Shown: in pieces, positions 48,466 to 56,894 of the stretch
Position numbering within the stretch: the stretch's first letter is position 1
Layout of the letters: every line of letters begins with the position of its first letter
Origin: Actinophytocola sp.
Lineage (GTDB): Bacteria; Actinomycetota; Actinomycetes; Mycobacteriales; Pseudonocardiaceae
Direction: 5' to 3'
Length of the DNA: 64,000 bases
Assembly: GCA_009377395.1 (NCBI GenBank)
Contig: WHUB01000002.1
Span: 47,231-111,230, forward strand
Position numbers and translations under genes: made by a program
The notes under the pieces: generated by a model
Told to the model about the DNA's origin: nothing
Database searches by the model: none
What the model saw: only the letters and a program-made list of their open reading frames with translations

Positions 48466-49851
48466 CTAAGCCGCGTAGAAGGCGTTGATCCGCTCGGTGA
48501 GCTCCCGGGCGTCGGCGTTGTTCTTGCGCTTCTCCGCCTCGGCCCGCATCGGCGCCATCCGGTCCTTGACCCGCGCCGACTTGAGGCCGTCCGCCGCGTC
48601 GAGCGCCGACCGTCCCACCTTCGCGCCGTGGTCGATGTCGCCTTCGAGCAGGTGGTTCGTGGCGAGCGAGCTCAGGTTGAACGCCTTGCTGCGCGCCATG
48701 TCGTCGCCGTAGCTGTCGACTGCCCTGGTCAACGCGGGGATCGCGTACTTGGTGTGGCCGGCGCCCGCGGTGCGCGCGAGCACCGTGTGCACCGTGCCGA
48801 CCATGGCGTGCAGGTCGGTCTGGTTGAAGAACTTCACCCAGGACTCGGCGCTGTCCACGTCGGCGCGGGCGAAGGTGTCCCGGGTCATGCCGAGCAGCTT
48901 GGTCGACTGCAGCTCGTTGCCCATCTCCGCGTAGGCCCACGCCTCGTTCGCGCAGAGCACGGCGACGGCCAGCTCGGAGCCGGACTCCTGCGCCGCGATC
49001 TGACCGAGCTGGAACATCTTCAGCGCGTCGTCCGGCGACTGGTGGTGCAGGTAGACCCTGCCCATCCGGTACAGCACGTTGGCGACGAGCGGGTGGCTGC
49101 CGCCCTCCTTGCCAAGTTCGAGCGCGTTGGCGAAGTGGGTGCGTGCCGAGTCGACGAGCCCGGTGTCGAACGAGGTCCACCCCGCGACGTTGTGCAGGTC
49201 GGCGAGCGCGACGTAGAGCCGCGACCTGACCTGGTCCGTTCCACTCGCCGTGAGCATCTGCCTGCCCCACGACAGCTGTGCGACGACGGCGTCGCGGCAG
49301 AAGCCGCCGCCGTACTGGTAGTCGAGTGCGCGCAAGGCACGGGTAGCGGCTTCGACCTGGCGCACGTCGGCCATGCCGATGCGCGCCGGTGCCGGCGTCG
49401 TCGCCGGGCTCGCCGCGGCCCACGAGCCGGAGTCCACGGCGAACACGGTCGCGCCCATCGTGACCTGGGCGGCGTGCGCAAGGAACCTCCGTCGTTTCAC
49501 CGCCTCGTCCTCCTCAGCGTGTTCAGCGCCGTCACTGCCGGCAGCGACGACCTTGGTCTGCGTGGCCTCGTCGTAGGCGAGACCCATGTAGCCACGCGGG
49601 ATGCCGAGACCGTCGGCGATCCTGGCGAGCACGTCATAGGCCATGACCTGCCTGCCCTTGAGGATCTCGGACACCTCGGACTGCGACTGGCCGGTCATCG
49701 CGGCGATCTGCCGCTGCGAGATGCCGTGACGGCGCAGCAGCCGATACACCGAGCTGACCCGCCTGGCGGCGAGCGCCTCGCGCATCTCGTCGTCTTCCCA
49801 GGCCTCGGTGGGGATCGGGTGAGACTCGGGAACGGACTCAGTCGCTTCCAT
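48466..49851 (-). CDS. XRE helix-turn-helix and tetratricopeptide-type regulator (NsdA-like)
   Basis: The 461-residue protein has an N-terminal XRE domain (RHGISQRQIAAMTGQSQSEVSEILKGRQVMAYDVLARIADGLGIPRGYMGLAYD). A segment with basic and hydrophobic residues (AVKRRRFLAHAAQVTMGATVFAV) resembles a Tat motif but is internal. A long array of TPR-like helices follows (SRLYVALADLHNVAGWTSFDTGLVDSARTHFANALELGKE, HPLVANVLYRMGRVYLHHQSPDDALKMFQLGQIA and so on). It resembles the actinobacterial NsdA-like regulators of development and secondary metabolism; the exact role here is inferred. ATG 49851 has GAGGA upstream. Confidence 0.85.
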   Translation of the reverse strand: MEATESVPESHPIPTEAWEDDEMREALAARRVSSVYRLLRRHGISQRQIAAMTGQSQSEVSEILKGRQVMAYDVLARIADGLGIPRGYMGLAYDEATQTKVVAAGSDGAEHAEEDEAVKRRRFLAHAAQVTMGATVFAVDSGSWAAASPATTPAPARIGMADVRQVEAATRALRALDYQYGGGFCRDAVVAQLSWGRQMLTASGTDQVRSRLYVALADLHNVAGWTSFDTGLVDSARTHFANALELGKEGGSHPLVANVLYRMGRVYLHHQSPDDALKMFQLGQIAAQESGSELAVAVLCANEAWAYAEMGNELQSTKLLGMTRDTFARADVDSAESWVKFFNQTDLHAMVGTVHTVLARTAGAGHTKYAIPALTRAVDSYGDDMARSKAFNLSSLATNHLLEGDIDHGAKVGRSALDAADGLKSARVKDRMAPMRAEAEKRKNNADARELTERINAFYAA

Positions 49852-50212
49852 CGGCAAGCATCCTCATCAGGAGTGGCTTCGTGCTGAAGAGTAGACACAC
49901 CCATTCAACCGCGCGAAATCCCGAAATTGAACCCTTGATCGGCTGAGACGAACTTCCGTGACCGCTCATCGCACGGTCGTGCCGGTCGCCGCTGCCCTCT
50001 CCCATACGCCGCTGTGGACGCGCAGTCTTAACTCAGCGCTCCATGAGCGCAGCAGGGACCGACCGACCACGAAGAGCGGAGATGATCCGGTGGAGCTCCT
50101 CGACTCGCTTGCGAGCCGGCGCATCGGGGCAGTCGCCAACCCGGCACGTCCCGCACGGCGTCCGCTCCCACCGAACACGCATCGCGACGCCGCTAACACT
50201 GAGAGTGACGTT
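49852..50212 (+). other. Intergenic region between the XRE-TPR regulator and a small ORF, 361 bp
   Basis: The region is divergent: the regulator reads left and the 50213 gene reads right. An ORF is open over the right part (49958) but shows shadow-like composition before the ATG at 50213. I find short dyads (GCGCT-CCATG-AGCGC near 50036-50052) but no convincing promoter or RNA gene. Confidence 0.5.
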
Positions 50213-50416
50213 ATGCGGGAGGTGGAGAACGGCCAGACCGTCTGGCGGATCAGCTGCGGCGACATGATCAACCGGGATCGCTGCGTGACGGTGTTCGCGG
50301 ACAACGGCGAGGTCGTCGTCGTCGGACCTCCCGGCGAGACAGCACGGCTCACGAACGGTCAGGTCGGTCAGCTTCGCGCTGCCTTGAACGAAGCGGCAAA
50401 GCTCGCGGAAAGGTAA
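50213..50416 (+). CDS. Small conserved-looking protein (67 residues), unknown
   Basis: From ATG 50213 (GAGAG seven bases upstream) the product is MREVENGQTVWRISCGDMIN followed by RDRCVTVFADNGEVVVVGPPGETARLTNGQVGQLRAALNEAAKLAER. The core reads as three short beta strands and a C-terminal helix, similar in size to DUF397-like small actinobacterial proteins often found with XRE regulators. It ends eight bases before the next gene, with which it is probably co-transcribed. The track start at 49958 adds 85 residues of doubtful sequence. Confidence 0.6.
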   Translation: MREVENGQTVWRISCGDMINRDRCVTVFADNGEVVVVGPPGETARLTNGQVGQLRAALNEAAKLAER

Positions 50417-50424
50417 GGCTCACA

Positions 50425-50790
50425 GTGGACCAGATCCTCGGCCAGGTGCTCCGCAACGCGGTCTGGGAGCGGCTGGACACGCTGGCATCGCTCGCAGACG
50501 ACGCCGACGCGGGATCGTTTGCCTCGGTCGCCCGTACCGAACTGCCCCGGCTTGCCCAGGCATGGCGCGCGATGCTCAGCGCGCACGAGCCGGACGACAG
50601 GGGCGACTGCCCCACCTGCTCGACCCGCTGGCACCGCAGCAAGGCGCCGTGCTCGGTCTGGCAGGCGGCGCACGAGCACCTCGTCGCGGGTGGCCTGTCC
50701 TACGCCCCCGCGCAACGCACGTCGTCCGGCGCCACGGCGGGACGTCACGCGCTGCGGCTGCCCCAGGTCGCGGGCCTCGGCGCCGGTTGA
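50425..50790 (+). CDS. Small Cys-containing protein near an XRE regulator, unknown
   Basis: The 121-residue product has a helical N-terminal part (MDQILGQVLRNAVWERLDTLASLADDADAGSFASVARTELPRLAQAWRAMLSAHEPD) and a Cys cluster CPTCSTRWHRSKAPCSVWQAAHEHL, which with the His residues suggests a zinc site. Similar short proteins of Pseudonocardiaceae lie beside XRE/DUF397 pairs. The C-terminal tail is low complexity. GTG 50425, nine bases after the preceding stop. No defined function. Confidence 0.7.
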   Translation: MDQILGQVLRNAVWERLDTLASLADDADAGSFASVARTELPRLAQAWRAMLSAHEPDDRGDCPTCSTRWHRSKAPCSVWQAAHEHLVAGGLSYAPAQRTSSGATAGRHALRLPQVAGLGAG

Positions 50791-51160
50791 CCCACCAGAC
50801 CTGGCGATGATCGCTGACCGAACCGCCCCCATCGGCCACCGCTGATCATCCGCCACCGGCCGCGGCCAGGCTCGTCCGTCCCCCCGAGCGTCATGAGCCT
50901 GGCTGCGGCCACCCCGACAACTTGCAAATTTCATATCGCTGACCGCCCATCCCCCAAACCCCGCGGGCCGGTGCCGCGCTCCCCCTCCCCCGACCGGCGC
51001 CGGCCCGCGGCCCGTTTCGGGCATCGCCCGCATGGCGTAACATGAAAATCTGTCCTGCGTTGCAATGGCTGAGACCACGGTGACCCCACCGCTGTCTCCG
51101 CCCGTGGCACACGACGCCGCGTGGGGGAACCGCAGGGATGCGAACAGCGAGGAGATGTGC
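50791..51160. other. Intergenic region with strong GC hairpin, 370 bp
   Basis: No convincing gene is seen. A long inverted repeat occupies 50961-51010: left arm CCGCGGGCCGGTGCCG (50961-50976) and right arm CGGCGCCGGCCCGCGG (50995-51010) pair over 16 positions with one G-T, around an 18-base C-rich loop. No T run follows on either strand. A TAACAT hexamer (51038-51043) further right may belong to the TetR gene promoter, leaving a leader of over 100 bases. Confidence 0.55.
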
Positions 51161-51820
51161 GTGTCCGACGTCCATACGGTCCCAAAGGTGGAGTCTGTGG
51201 TCCTACCATCCGAGTTCACTCCGCTTCGCCGTAAACCGGTGCAGCAGCGCAGCGCGAAGCGGGTGGAGAAGATGCTCGACGCGTGCGCCGAGCTGCTCGA
51301 CGACATCGGCTACGACGCCCTGACCACCACGCTGATCGCCAAGCGCGCCGAGGTGGCCGTCGGGTCGCTGTACCAGTTCTTCCCCGACAAGCGCGCCGTG
51401 GTGCAGGCGCTGACCCAGCGCAACCTCGAGCAGTTCATGCAGTCGGTGCAGGACCACATGAGCGAGGTCGACCCCAGCCACTGGTGGGACGTCGTCGACG
51501 GGCTGCTCGACGTCTACCTGCGGATGCACCGCGAGCACCCGGGCTTCTCCAAGGTCCACTTCGGCGACGTCGTCGACGTCAGGCTGCTCGACTCCCGGCG
51601 CGACAACAACACCGTCGTCTCCGACGCGATCACCGCGCTGCTCGGTGGGTGGATCGACCTGCCGGAAGACGAGATCAGGATGCCGGTCGCGCTCGCCGTC
51701 GAAGCGGCGGACGGGCTACTCAAGCTGGCGTTCCGGCGCGATCCCGAGGGCGACCAGCAGATCGTCGACGAGACAAAGCACCTGATCAAGGTCTACCTGG
51801 AGAGCCGGTTCGGCAGCTAA
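51161..51820 (+). CDS. TetR-family transcriptional regulator
   Basis: The 219-residue protein has an N-terminal arm (VSDVHTVPKVESVVLPSEFTPLRRKPVQQRS), then the TetR helix-turn-helix AKRVEKMLDACAELLDDIGYDALTTTLIAKRAEVAVGSLYQFFPDKRAVVQAL and a helical ligand-binding domain (SHWWDVVDGLLDVYLRMHREHPGFSKVHFGDVVDV). I chose GTG 51161, with GAGGAG six bases upstream, over the track's 51065. It converges with the racemase-like gene, their stops overlapping by four bases. The palindrome at 53002-53020 is a possible binding site. Confidence 0.9.
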   Translation: MSDVHTVPKVESVVLPSEFTPLRRKPVQQRSAKRVEKMLDACAELLDDIGYDALTTTLIAKRAEVAVGSLYQFFPDKRAVVQALTQRNLEQFMQSVQDHMSEVDPSHWWDVVDGLLDVYLRMHREHPGFSKVHFGDVVDVRLLDSRRDNNTVVSDAITALLGGWIDLPEDEIRMPVALAVEAADGLLKLAFRRDPEGDQQIVDETKHLIKVYLESRFGS

Positions 51821-52989
51821 CCGAAGTTCTGACCCTCGCCCCGGTAGGTGGGCACGGTGCGCTCGCGGCGGTCGCCGCTGACGACGTGGTAGACGTCGAA
51901 GCGTTCCGCCACCTCACCGGCCTTGGCGTGCCGTAACCAGACTTTGTCGCCGACCGCGAGCCGATCGGCCACAGCGCCGGTCACCGGCGTCTGCACCTCG
52001 CCCGCGCCCTCCCAGCGCAGCAGCCGCAGCCCAGCAGGCAGGTGCGGGCGAGGCAGCCGTGACGGGCTCGGCGTGCCCGAAGCGACGTAACCACCCGCGA
52101 ACAGCGTCACGATGCCGCGTGCCGGTCTGCGCACCACCGGCAACGCGAACAGCACCGCGGGCCGGGGCCGGAAGCCCCGGTAACCGTCGAACAGGGTCGG
52201 CCCGATCAGCCCGGAACCGGCGGCGACCTCGGTGACCGACGGGTCCGCGACGGTCGTCTCGATGCTGCCGGTGCCACCGCCGTTGACGAACTCGACGTCG
52301 GCGACCTCGCGCACCGCCCGCACCGTGGCCGCCCGGCGTCGGCTCAGCTCGGCGGCGGAGCGCCGCCGCATCAGCCGGATCGCCAGCGACGTCACCGGGT
52401 TCCGGGCGGCATCGCCCACCCCGGCGACCTGCCCCTCGTAGCCCATGAGACCGACGAGGTCGAAGCCGCGATCGCTGACCTGCCGCGCGAACGCCGCCGC
52501 CCGCTCCGGGGTGTGGATCGGTGAGCGGCGCGGGCCGATGTGCAGCCCCGGCAGCGGCCGCCAGGAGACGTCGAGCTCGAGACAGACGCGCAACGGCGGG
52601 CGGTCCGGCCCGAGCAGCGTGTCGATCAGGTCGAGGTGCTCGGCGGAGTCGACCGTGATCGTGATGGCCGCGCGGGCGGCGGCGTCGGCGGCAAGCGCGC
52701 GCAGTGCCGTCGCGTCGACCGTCGGGTAGGCGACGAGGATGTCGTCGCTGCCGCCGCACCGGTGCAGCCACAGTGCCTCGGCCAGCGAGTAGGCGAGCAC
52801 ACCCGCCGTTCCCGGCGCGGCGAGCGCGCGGTCGAGCAGGTATCGGCAGCGCAGCGACTTGCTCGCCACCCTGATCGGCGTGCCGTTCGCGCGGCGCACC
52901 AGGTCGGCGAGGTTGGCGTCGAACGCGTCGATGTCGACGACCGCGAGTGGCGCGTCGAGGCCGGCCGTCGCCCGGTCGTACCTGGCCAT
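51817..52989 (-). CDS. Alanine-racemase-fold PLP enzyme (amino-acid deaminase/aldolase type)
   Basis: The 390-residue protein has the alanine-racemase/D-threonine-aldolase fold: LAVVDIDAFDANLADLVRRANGTPIRVASKSLRCRYLL with the PLP Lys44, then LAYSLAEALWLHRCGGSDDILVAYP, VCLELDVSWRPLPGLHIGPRRSPIHTPE, MGYEGQVAG and FVNGGGTGSIETT, and a C-terminal beta domain (GDKVWLRHAKAGEVAERFDVYHVV). It is of the actinobacterial amino-acid deaminase/aldolase branch rather than biosynthetic Alr. ATG 52989 lies six bases behind TAGGGT, again suggesting a leaderless mRNA. Substrate unknown. Confidence 0.85.
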   Translation of the reverse strand: MARYDRATAGLDAPLAVVDIDAFDANLADLVRRANGTPIRVASKSLRCRYLLDRALAAPGTAGVLAYSLAEALWLHRCGGSDDILVAYPTVDATALRALAADAAARAAITITVDSAEHLDLIDTLLGPDRPPLRVCLELDVSWRPLPGLHIGPRRSPIHTPERAAAFARQVSDRGFDLVGLMGYEGQVAGVGDAARNPVTSLAIRLMRRRSAAELSRRRAATVRAVREVADVEFVNGGGTGSIETTVADPSVTEVAAGSGLIGPTLFDGYRGFRPRPAVLFALPVVRRPARGIVTLFAGGYVASGTPSPSRLPRPHLPAGLRLLRWEGAGEVQTPVTGAVADRLAVGDKVWLRHAKAGEVAERFDVYHVVSGDRRERTVPTYRGEGQNFG

Positions 52990-52995
52990 GGGATT

Positions 52996-53020
52996 ACCCT
53001 AATACGAAGAAAATTCGTAT
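52996..53020 (-). promoter_or_regulatory. Promoter and palindromic operator of the PLP enzyme gene
   Basis: On the minus strand TAGGGT (53001-52996) is six bases from the ATG. Just upstream lies a perfect inverted repeat ATACGAA-GAAAA-TTCGTAT (53002-53020), in a locally AT-rich stretch. This is a typical TetR-family operator length and position, and the TetR gene is the next gene downstream. Confidence 0.6.
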
Positions 53021-53060
53021 CCTACGGGCAAGCGTACCGGAAACAGCGGCGCGGTGTGGG

Positions 53061-53714
53061 TTACCGCAGCGCGGCCACGGCGTCCGCGATGGCGGTGTCG
53101 CCGGAGACCAGCTCCAGCGTCGTGCCGATGGTGGCCGGCTCGTCGAGCAGCGCGAGCAGCACGGCCGCGACGTCGTCGCGCGGCACGTCGGCGCGTTCGG
53201 TATGCCCGGCGAGGTACACCAGCCCGGTGCCCGGCTCGTCGGTGAGCCTGCCGGGCCGGAGGATGGTCCAGTCGAGATCGCGCGCCCGCAGGTCGTCCTC
53301 GGCGGCGGCCTTGGCTCGCAGGTAGGCGGCGAACACCTCGCCCACGGCGGGGTCGTCGGCCCGCTCCAGCGCCATCGCGCTGATCTGCAGGTGCCGTCGC
53401 ACACCCGCCGCCGAGGCGGCGTCGGCGAACAGCCCGGCCGCCGCCCGGTCCACCGTCTCCTTGCGTTCGACGCCGCTGCCGGGTCCGGCGCCCGCCGCGA
53501 ACACGGCGGCGTCCGCGCCGCGCAGCACGTTCTCGACCTCGGCGACGCCCGCGGTCTCCAGGTCGACGACGGCCGCCTCGGCACCGGCCTCGGCGAGATC
53601 GGTGCTGTGGCTGGGGTTCCGCACGATGCCGATGACCTCGTCACCGCGAGCGGAGAGCAATGTGGACAGTCGAAGGGCGATCTTGCCGTGACCGCCGGCG
53701 ATCACTACGCGCAT
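53061..53714 (-). CDS. NAD(P)-binding atypical SDR (NmrA/YwnB-like) protein
   Basis: The 217-residue protein begins MRVVIAGGHGKIALRLSTLLSARGDEVIGIVRNP, a GxxGxxG-type Rossmann loop with the NADP-selecting Arg, and continues GAEAAVVDLE, GADAAVFAAGAGPGSG, HLQISAMALE and DWTILRPGRLTDEPGTG, typical of extended SDRs of the NAD(P)H-binding group. No catalytic Tyr-x3-Lys is present; AYLRAKAAAED offers a partial one. It may reduce or sense a small molecule. ATG 53714. The upstream gene ends 26 bases away, so the two may share a transcript. Confidence 0.85.
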   Translation of the reverse strand: MRVVIAGGHGKIALRLSTLLSARGDEVIGIVRNPSHSTDLAEAGAEAAVVDLETAGVAEVENVLRGADAAVFAAGAGPGSGVERKETVDRAAAGLFADAASAAGVRRHLQISAMALERADDPAVGEVFAAYLRAKAAAEDDLRARDLDWTILRPGRLTDEPGTGLVYLAGHTERADVPRDDVAAVLLALLDEPATIGTTLELVSGDTAIADAVAALR

Positions 53715-53740
53715 GACTGGCCAGCGTAGTCGCGCGTCGG

Positions 53741-54394
53741 TCAGTCCACACCGGCCGGGACCTCGTCCACGGCCAGCAGTTGCTCGTAGGCGATCTCGTT
53801 CAGCCAGCGGGACAGCGCGTCGTCCGCGAGCATCATCCGCTCCGGCCTGCCGGGCAGATCGCGCTGCACGATGTTGTCGTCGTCGACCGAGAGCACGTCG
53901 AGCCCGTACGCGCGGGCGCGCGGCAGGCAGTTGTTGACGTAGTCGTGGGTCAACATGGCCGTGTCCGGCAGCACCATCGCGGCGTCGAAGTACCGCGCGA
54001 ACGGCACCGCCCACGCCAGCCCGGTGCGCCAGTGCCGCGCGACGGCGATGACGCCGAGGACCTCGACGGCGGGCGCGGGCGCCTCGTGCGCGAGCTCAGG
54101 CCAGGTCCAGGTGGACACGCTGGCGCGGTCGATCACCGGCGGCATCCCGGTCGCGATGCGCTCGGCGTGGGCGTCCGGCCGCAGCCGCGCGACGAGGTGC
54201 ACCCGGCGGCCGAGCAGCGTCTGCCTCGGCAGCACGACGCCGTCCTTGCCGAGGACCGCGGCGGCCTCCTGCGCGATCTCGTGCGTGCTCGACGGAAGCG
54301 GGCCGGGGGGCACGACCCGGGTCGGGCTCGTCGCCGCGCGATGCGCCGCCGAGGTCGCAGCATCAGAACCCGTACGTCCCGGTGTTGCCGCCAC
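53741..54394 (-). CDS. Unknown soluble protein
   Basis: The 217-residue product from GTG 54394 has GGGAGG eight bases upstream; the track's TTG at 54466 adds 24 doubtful residues. After an Ala/Thr-rich start it shows STHEIAQEAAAVLGKDGVVLPRQTLLGRRVHLVARLRP, TWTWPELAHEAPAPAVEVLGVIAVARHWRTGLAWAVPFARYFDAAMVLPDTAMLTHDYVNNCLPRARAYGLDVLSV and a final acidic helix. The last third reads as alternating strands and helices. I recognise no family. No signal peptide or transmembrane segment. Confidence 0.7.
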   Translation of the reverse strand: MAATPGRTGSDAATSAAHRAATSPTRVVPPGPLPSSTHEIAQEAAAVLGKDGVVLPRQTLLGRRVHLVARLRPDAHAERIATGMPPVIDRASVSTWTWPELAHEAPAPAVEVLGVIAVARHWRTGLAWAVPFARYFDAAMVLPDTAMLTHDYVNNCLPRARAYGLDVLSVDDDNIVQRDLPGRPERMMLADDALSRWLNEIAYEQLLAVDEVPAGVD

Positions 54395-54898
54395 GTGGTC
54401 AGCCTCCCTAGATGTCACAAACCAGCAGGGCCGCTCGCTCCGAGCGGCACATGTCCTGCGTACCAAGCCGGATGTACCTACGTCTGTATCTCGGCACCCT
54501 GCCTGCGATCGGCGGCACGCAGTTGTCGGTGACCGGTCGATAGGCGGTCAACAGGCTTCGGTCGGACGGTGCGGCCGGATGGGTGAGTGCTCTAGCACGT
54601 TGGCATACGTTTGGCCCAGTGGCTGTTACCCAGCGCGAACACACACCCGACACGACCAGGCGTTATGTCCTCGCCGCGTGGTCCCCAGTCCGTGATGTTC
54701 GTGTTCGGCGACCGGGCCGGTCGGGTGCTCGTTGCCGCTCATCGACAGCCGCCGACAGCTCACCGGCGATCACGTCGTTCAGCGGCGGATTTGCCGTTGG
54801 TCGTGGCGAGACGTATATCTCACGACGGCGCTCGGGACCACCACCGTGGCCGCGACGCGCCGTAAGGTGAGCAACGCCGCTGAAACATTGGAGGTCGC
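54395..54898. other. Intergenic region upstream of the CitE-like operon, 504 bp
   Basis: Several small ORFs appear in the track here, but their composition and overlap give no support. A hairpin GCCGCTCG-CTC-CGAGCGGC lies at 54430-54448, about 35 bases upstream of the 53741 gene. The right end holds a good promoter (54791-54819). Nothing else recognisable. Confidence 0.6.
54791..54819 (+). promoter_or_regulatory. Promoter of the CitE-like operon
   Basis: TTGCCG (54791-54796), a 17-base spacer and TATATC (54814-54819) form a clear promoter, giving a leader of about 73 bases before ATG 54899, which has a GGAGG site (54889-54893). Confidence 0.7.
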
Positions 54899-55975
54899 AT
54901 GCGCTCACCGAAGGACTTCTTCGCGCCGCTGGCCCTCGGCGCGCCGGAGCCCGTCCGCGAGATCCCCTTCCGGCCGTCGCGGATGATCCACTTCTTCGAC
55001 CCGAGCAACGAGAAGATGCGCACCAAGGCGCCGTCGATCGCGGCGAAGGTCGACGTGCTGCTCGGCAATCTCGAAGACGCCGTGTCCGCCGACAACAAGG
55101 AGGCCGCGCGCAACGGCCTCGTCGAGGTGGCCAAGGCGAACGACTTCGGCCAGACGCAGCTGTGGACCCGCGTCAACAGCCTCGACTCGCCGTGGGCGCT
55201 CGACGACCTGACCACGCTGGTGACCGAGATCGGCGACAAGCTCGACGTCATCATGGTGCCGAAGGTCGAGGGCGCGCAGGACATCCACTACGTCGACCGG
55301 CTGCTCGCGCAGCTGGAGGCCCGAGCCGGGCTGACGAAACCGTTGCTGGTGCACGCGATTCTCGAAACGGCGAGCGGTGTGGCCAATGTGGAGGACATCG
55401 CGGGCGCGAGCCCGAGGATGCAGGGCATCTCGCTCGGCCCGGCCGACCTCGCCGCGAGCCGCCGGATGAAGACGACCCGCGTCGGTGGCGGGCACCCAGG
55501 CTATTTGGTGCGCACCGACCCGACCGGCGAGGACCTGAACGAGGGACGCACCAGCTATCAGCAGGACCTGTGGCACTACACCGTGGCGCGCATGGTCGAC
55601 GCCTGCGCGATGCACGGGATCCTGCCGTACTACGGGCCGTTCGGCGACATCCGCGACGTCGTCGGCTGCGAGGACCAGTTCCGCAACGCGTTCCTGCTCG
55701 GCTGCGTCGGCGCGTGGAGCCTGCACCCGGCGCAGATCGACATCGCGAAGAAAGTGTTTTCGCCCGCGGCGGAGGACGTCGCGTGGGCGCGGCGGGTCAT
55801 CGCGGCGATGGGCGACGGCACCGGCGCGGTGATGATCGACGGCAAGATGCAGGACGACGCGACCTACAAGCAGTGCAAGGTCGTCGCGGAGCTGGCCGAC
55901 GGGCTCGCCGCCCGCGACCCGGAGCTCGCCGAGGCGTACGACGCCGCCACGAAGGAGGCGATGGCCGGTGAATGA
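54899..55975 (+). CDS. HpcH/HpaI-citrate lyase family CoA-ester lyase (malyl-CoA lyase type)
   Basis: The 358-residue TIM-barrel protein matches the L-malyl-CoA/beta-methylmalyl-CoA lyase branch: [38 protein letters not shown] with substrate-binding Arg and Glu, [58 protein letters not shown] (metal Glu/Asp) and [15 protein letters not shown]. It probably splits or forms malyl-CoA or methylmalyl-CoA. With the next gene it forms an overlapping pair, as lyase and malyl-CoA thioesterase do in Rhodobacter. Exact substrate is inferred. Confidence 0.85.
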   Translation: MRSPKDFFAPLALGAPEPVREIPFRPSRMIHFFDPSNEKMRTKAPSIAAKVDVLLGNLEDAVSADNKEAARNGLVEVAKANDFGQTQLWTRVNSLDSPWALDDLTTLVTEIGDKLDVIMVPKVEGAQDIHYVDRLLAQLEARAGLTKPLLVHAILETASGVANVEDIAGASPRMQGISLGPADLAASRRMKTTRVGGGHPGYLVRTDPTGEDLNEGRTSYQQDLWHYTVARMVDACAMHGILPYYGPFGDIRDVVGCEDQFRNAFLLGCVGAWSLHPAQIDIAKKVFSPAAEDVAWARRVIAAMGDGTGAVMIDGKMQDDATYKQCKVVAELADGLAARDPELAEAYDAATKEAMAGE

Positions 55976-56876
55976 GACGGTGAATCAGAAACAGGCCGAG
56001 CCGACGCTGCAGGCGTTGCGGCCCCGGCGGTCGGTGCTCTACATGCCGGGCGCCAACGAGCGCGCGCTGGAGAAGGCGAAGACGCTCGACGCGGACGCGG
56101 TGATCCTCGACCTCGAGGACGCGGTGGCCCCCGACGCCAAGGCGGACGCCCGCGAGCGGGTGTGTGCGGCGGCCGCGTCCGGTGAGTACGGCGCGCGCGA
56201 GGTGACCATCCGCGTCAACGGCATCGACACCGACTGGCACGAGGCCGACCTGCGCGCCGCCGCGAAGGCCGGGCCGGACGGCGTCGTGGTGCCGAAGGTG
56301 AACTCGGCGCAGGAGGTGCACGCCATCGAGCGGGCACTCGAGTTCGCCGGCGCGCCGGAGCACACGAAGATCTGGGCGATGGTCGAGACGCCGATCGCGA
56401 TGCTGCGCGCGGCCGACATCGCCGCGGCGAGCGACCGGCTGACCGTGCTCGTGATGGGCACCAACGATCTCGCCAAGGAGCTGCACGCCGAGTTCGTGCC
56501 CGGCAGGGCGCCGCTGCTCGGCGGGCTGTCGCTGGCGCTGCTCGCCGCCCGCGCGACCGGGAAGGTGATCCTGGACGGCGTCTACAACGACGTGAAGGAC
56601 ACCGAGGGCTTCGAGGCGGAATGCCTACAGGGGCGGCAGATGGGCTTCGACGGCAAGACGTTGATCCATCCGGCGCAGCTCGAACCGTGCAACCGGGTGT
56701 TCGCGCCGTCCGAGGACGAGGTTGCCCACTCCCGCAAGGTGATCGAGGCGTTCGACGCCGCGACGGCCGAGGGCAAGGGCGTCGTCACCGTCGACGACCG
56801 CATGATCGAGAACCTGCACGTCGACAACGCCCGCCGCATCCTCGCCATGGCCGACGCCATCGCGGCACGGGGTTGA
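55968..56876 (+). CDS. CitE-like CoA-ester lyase or (3S)-malyl-CoA thioesterase
   Basis: The 302-residue protein is a second, diverged member of the same fold: [133 protein letters not shown]. Its start overlaps the end of the 54899 gene by eight bases, so the two are co-translated. In Rhodobacter the paralogue pair divides lyase and thioesterase steps of the ethylmalonyl-CoA/methylaspartate type pathways. A carboxylase gene in the window could feed the same propionyl/acetyl-CoA economy but is 35 kb away. Confidence 0.85.
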   Translation: MNETVNQKQAEPTLQALRPRRSVLYMPGANERALEKAKTLDADAVILDLEDAVAPDAKADARERVCAAAASGEYGAREVTIRVNGIDTDWHEADLRAAAKAGPDGVVVPKVNSAQEVHAIERALEFAGAPEHTKIWAMVETPIAMLRAADIAAASDRLTVLVMGTNDLAKELHAEFVPGRAPLLGGLSLALLAARATGKVILDGVYNDVKDTEGFEAECLQGRQMGFDGKTLIHPAQLEPCNRVFAPSEDEVAHSRKVIEAFDAATAEGKGVVTVDDRMIENLHVDNARRILAMADAIAARG

Positions 56877-56894
56877 TCGCCGTATGATCCGGCC

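Noticed and set aside
47543-49423. 626-residue minus-strand ORF
   Set aside because: The N-terminal two thirds is a shadow of the XRE-TPR regulator; the real phosphotransferase begins at 48439.
54583-54870. Small plus-strand ORFs upstream of the CitE-like operon
   Set aside because: They overlap one another in different frames, have no ribosome sites or recognisable motifs, and the operon promoter lies within them.
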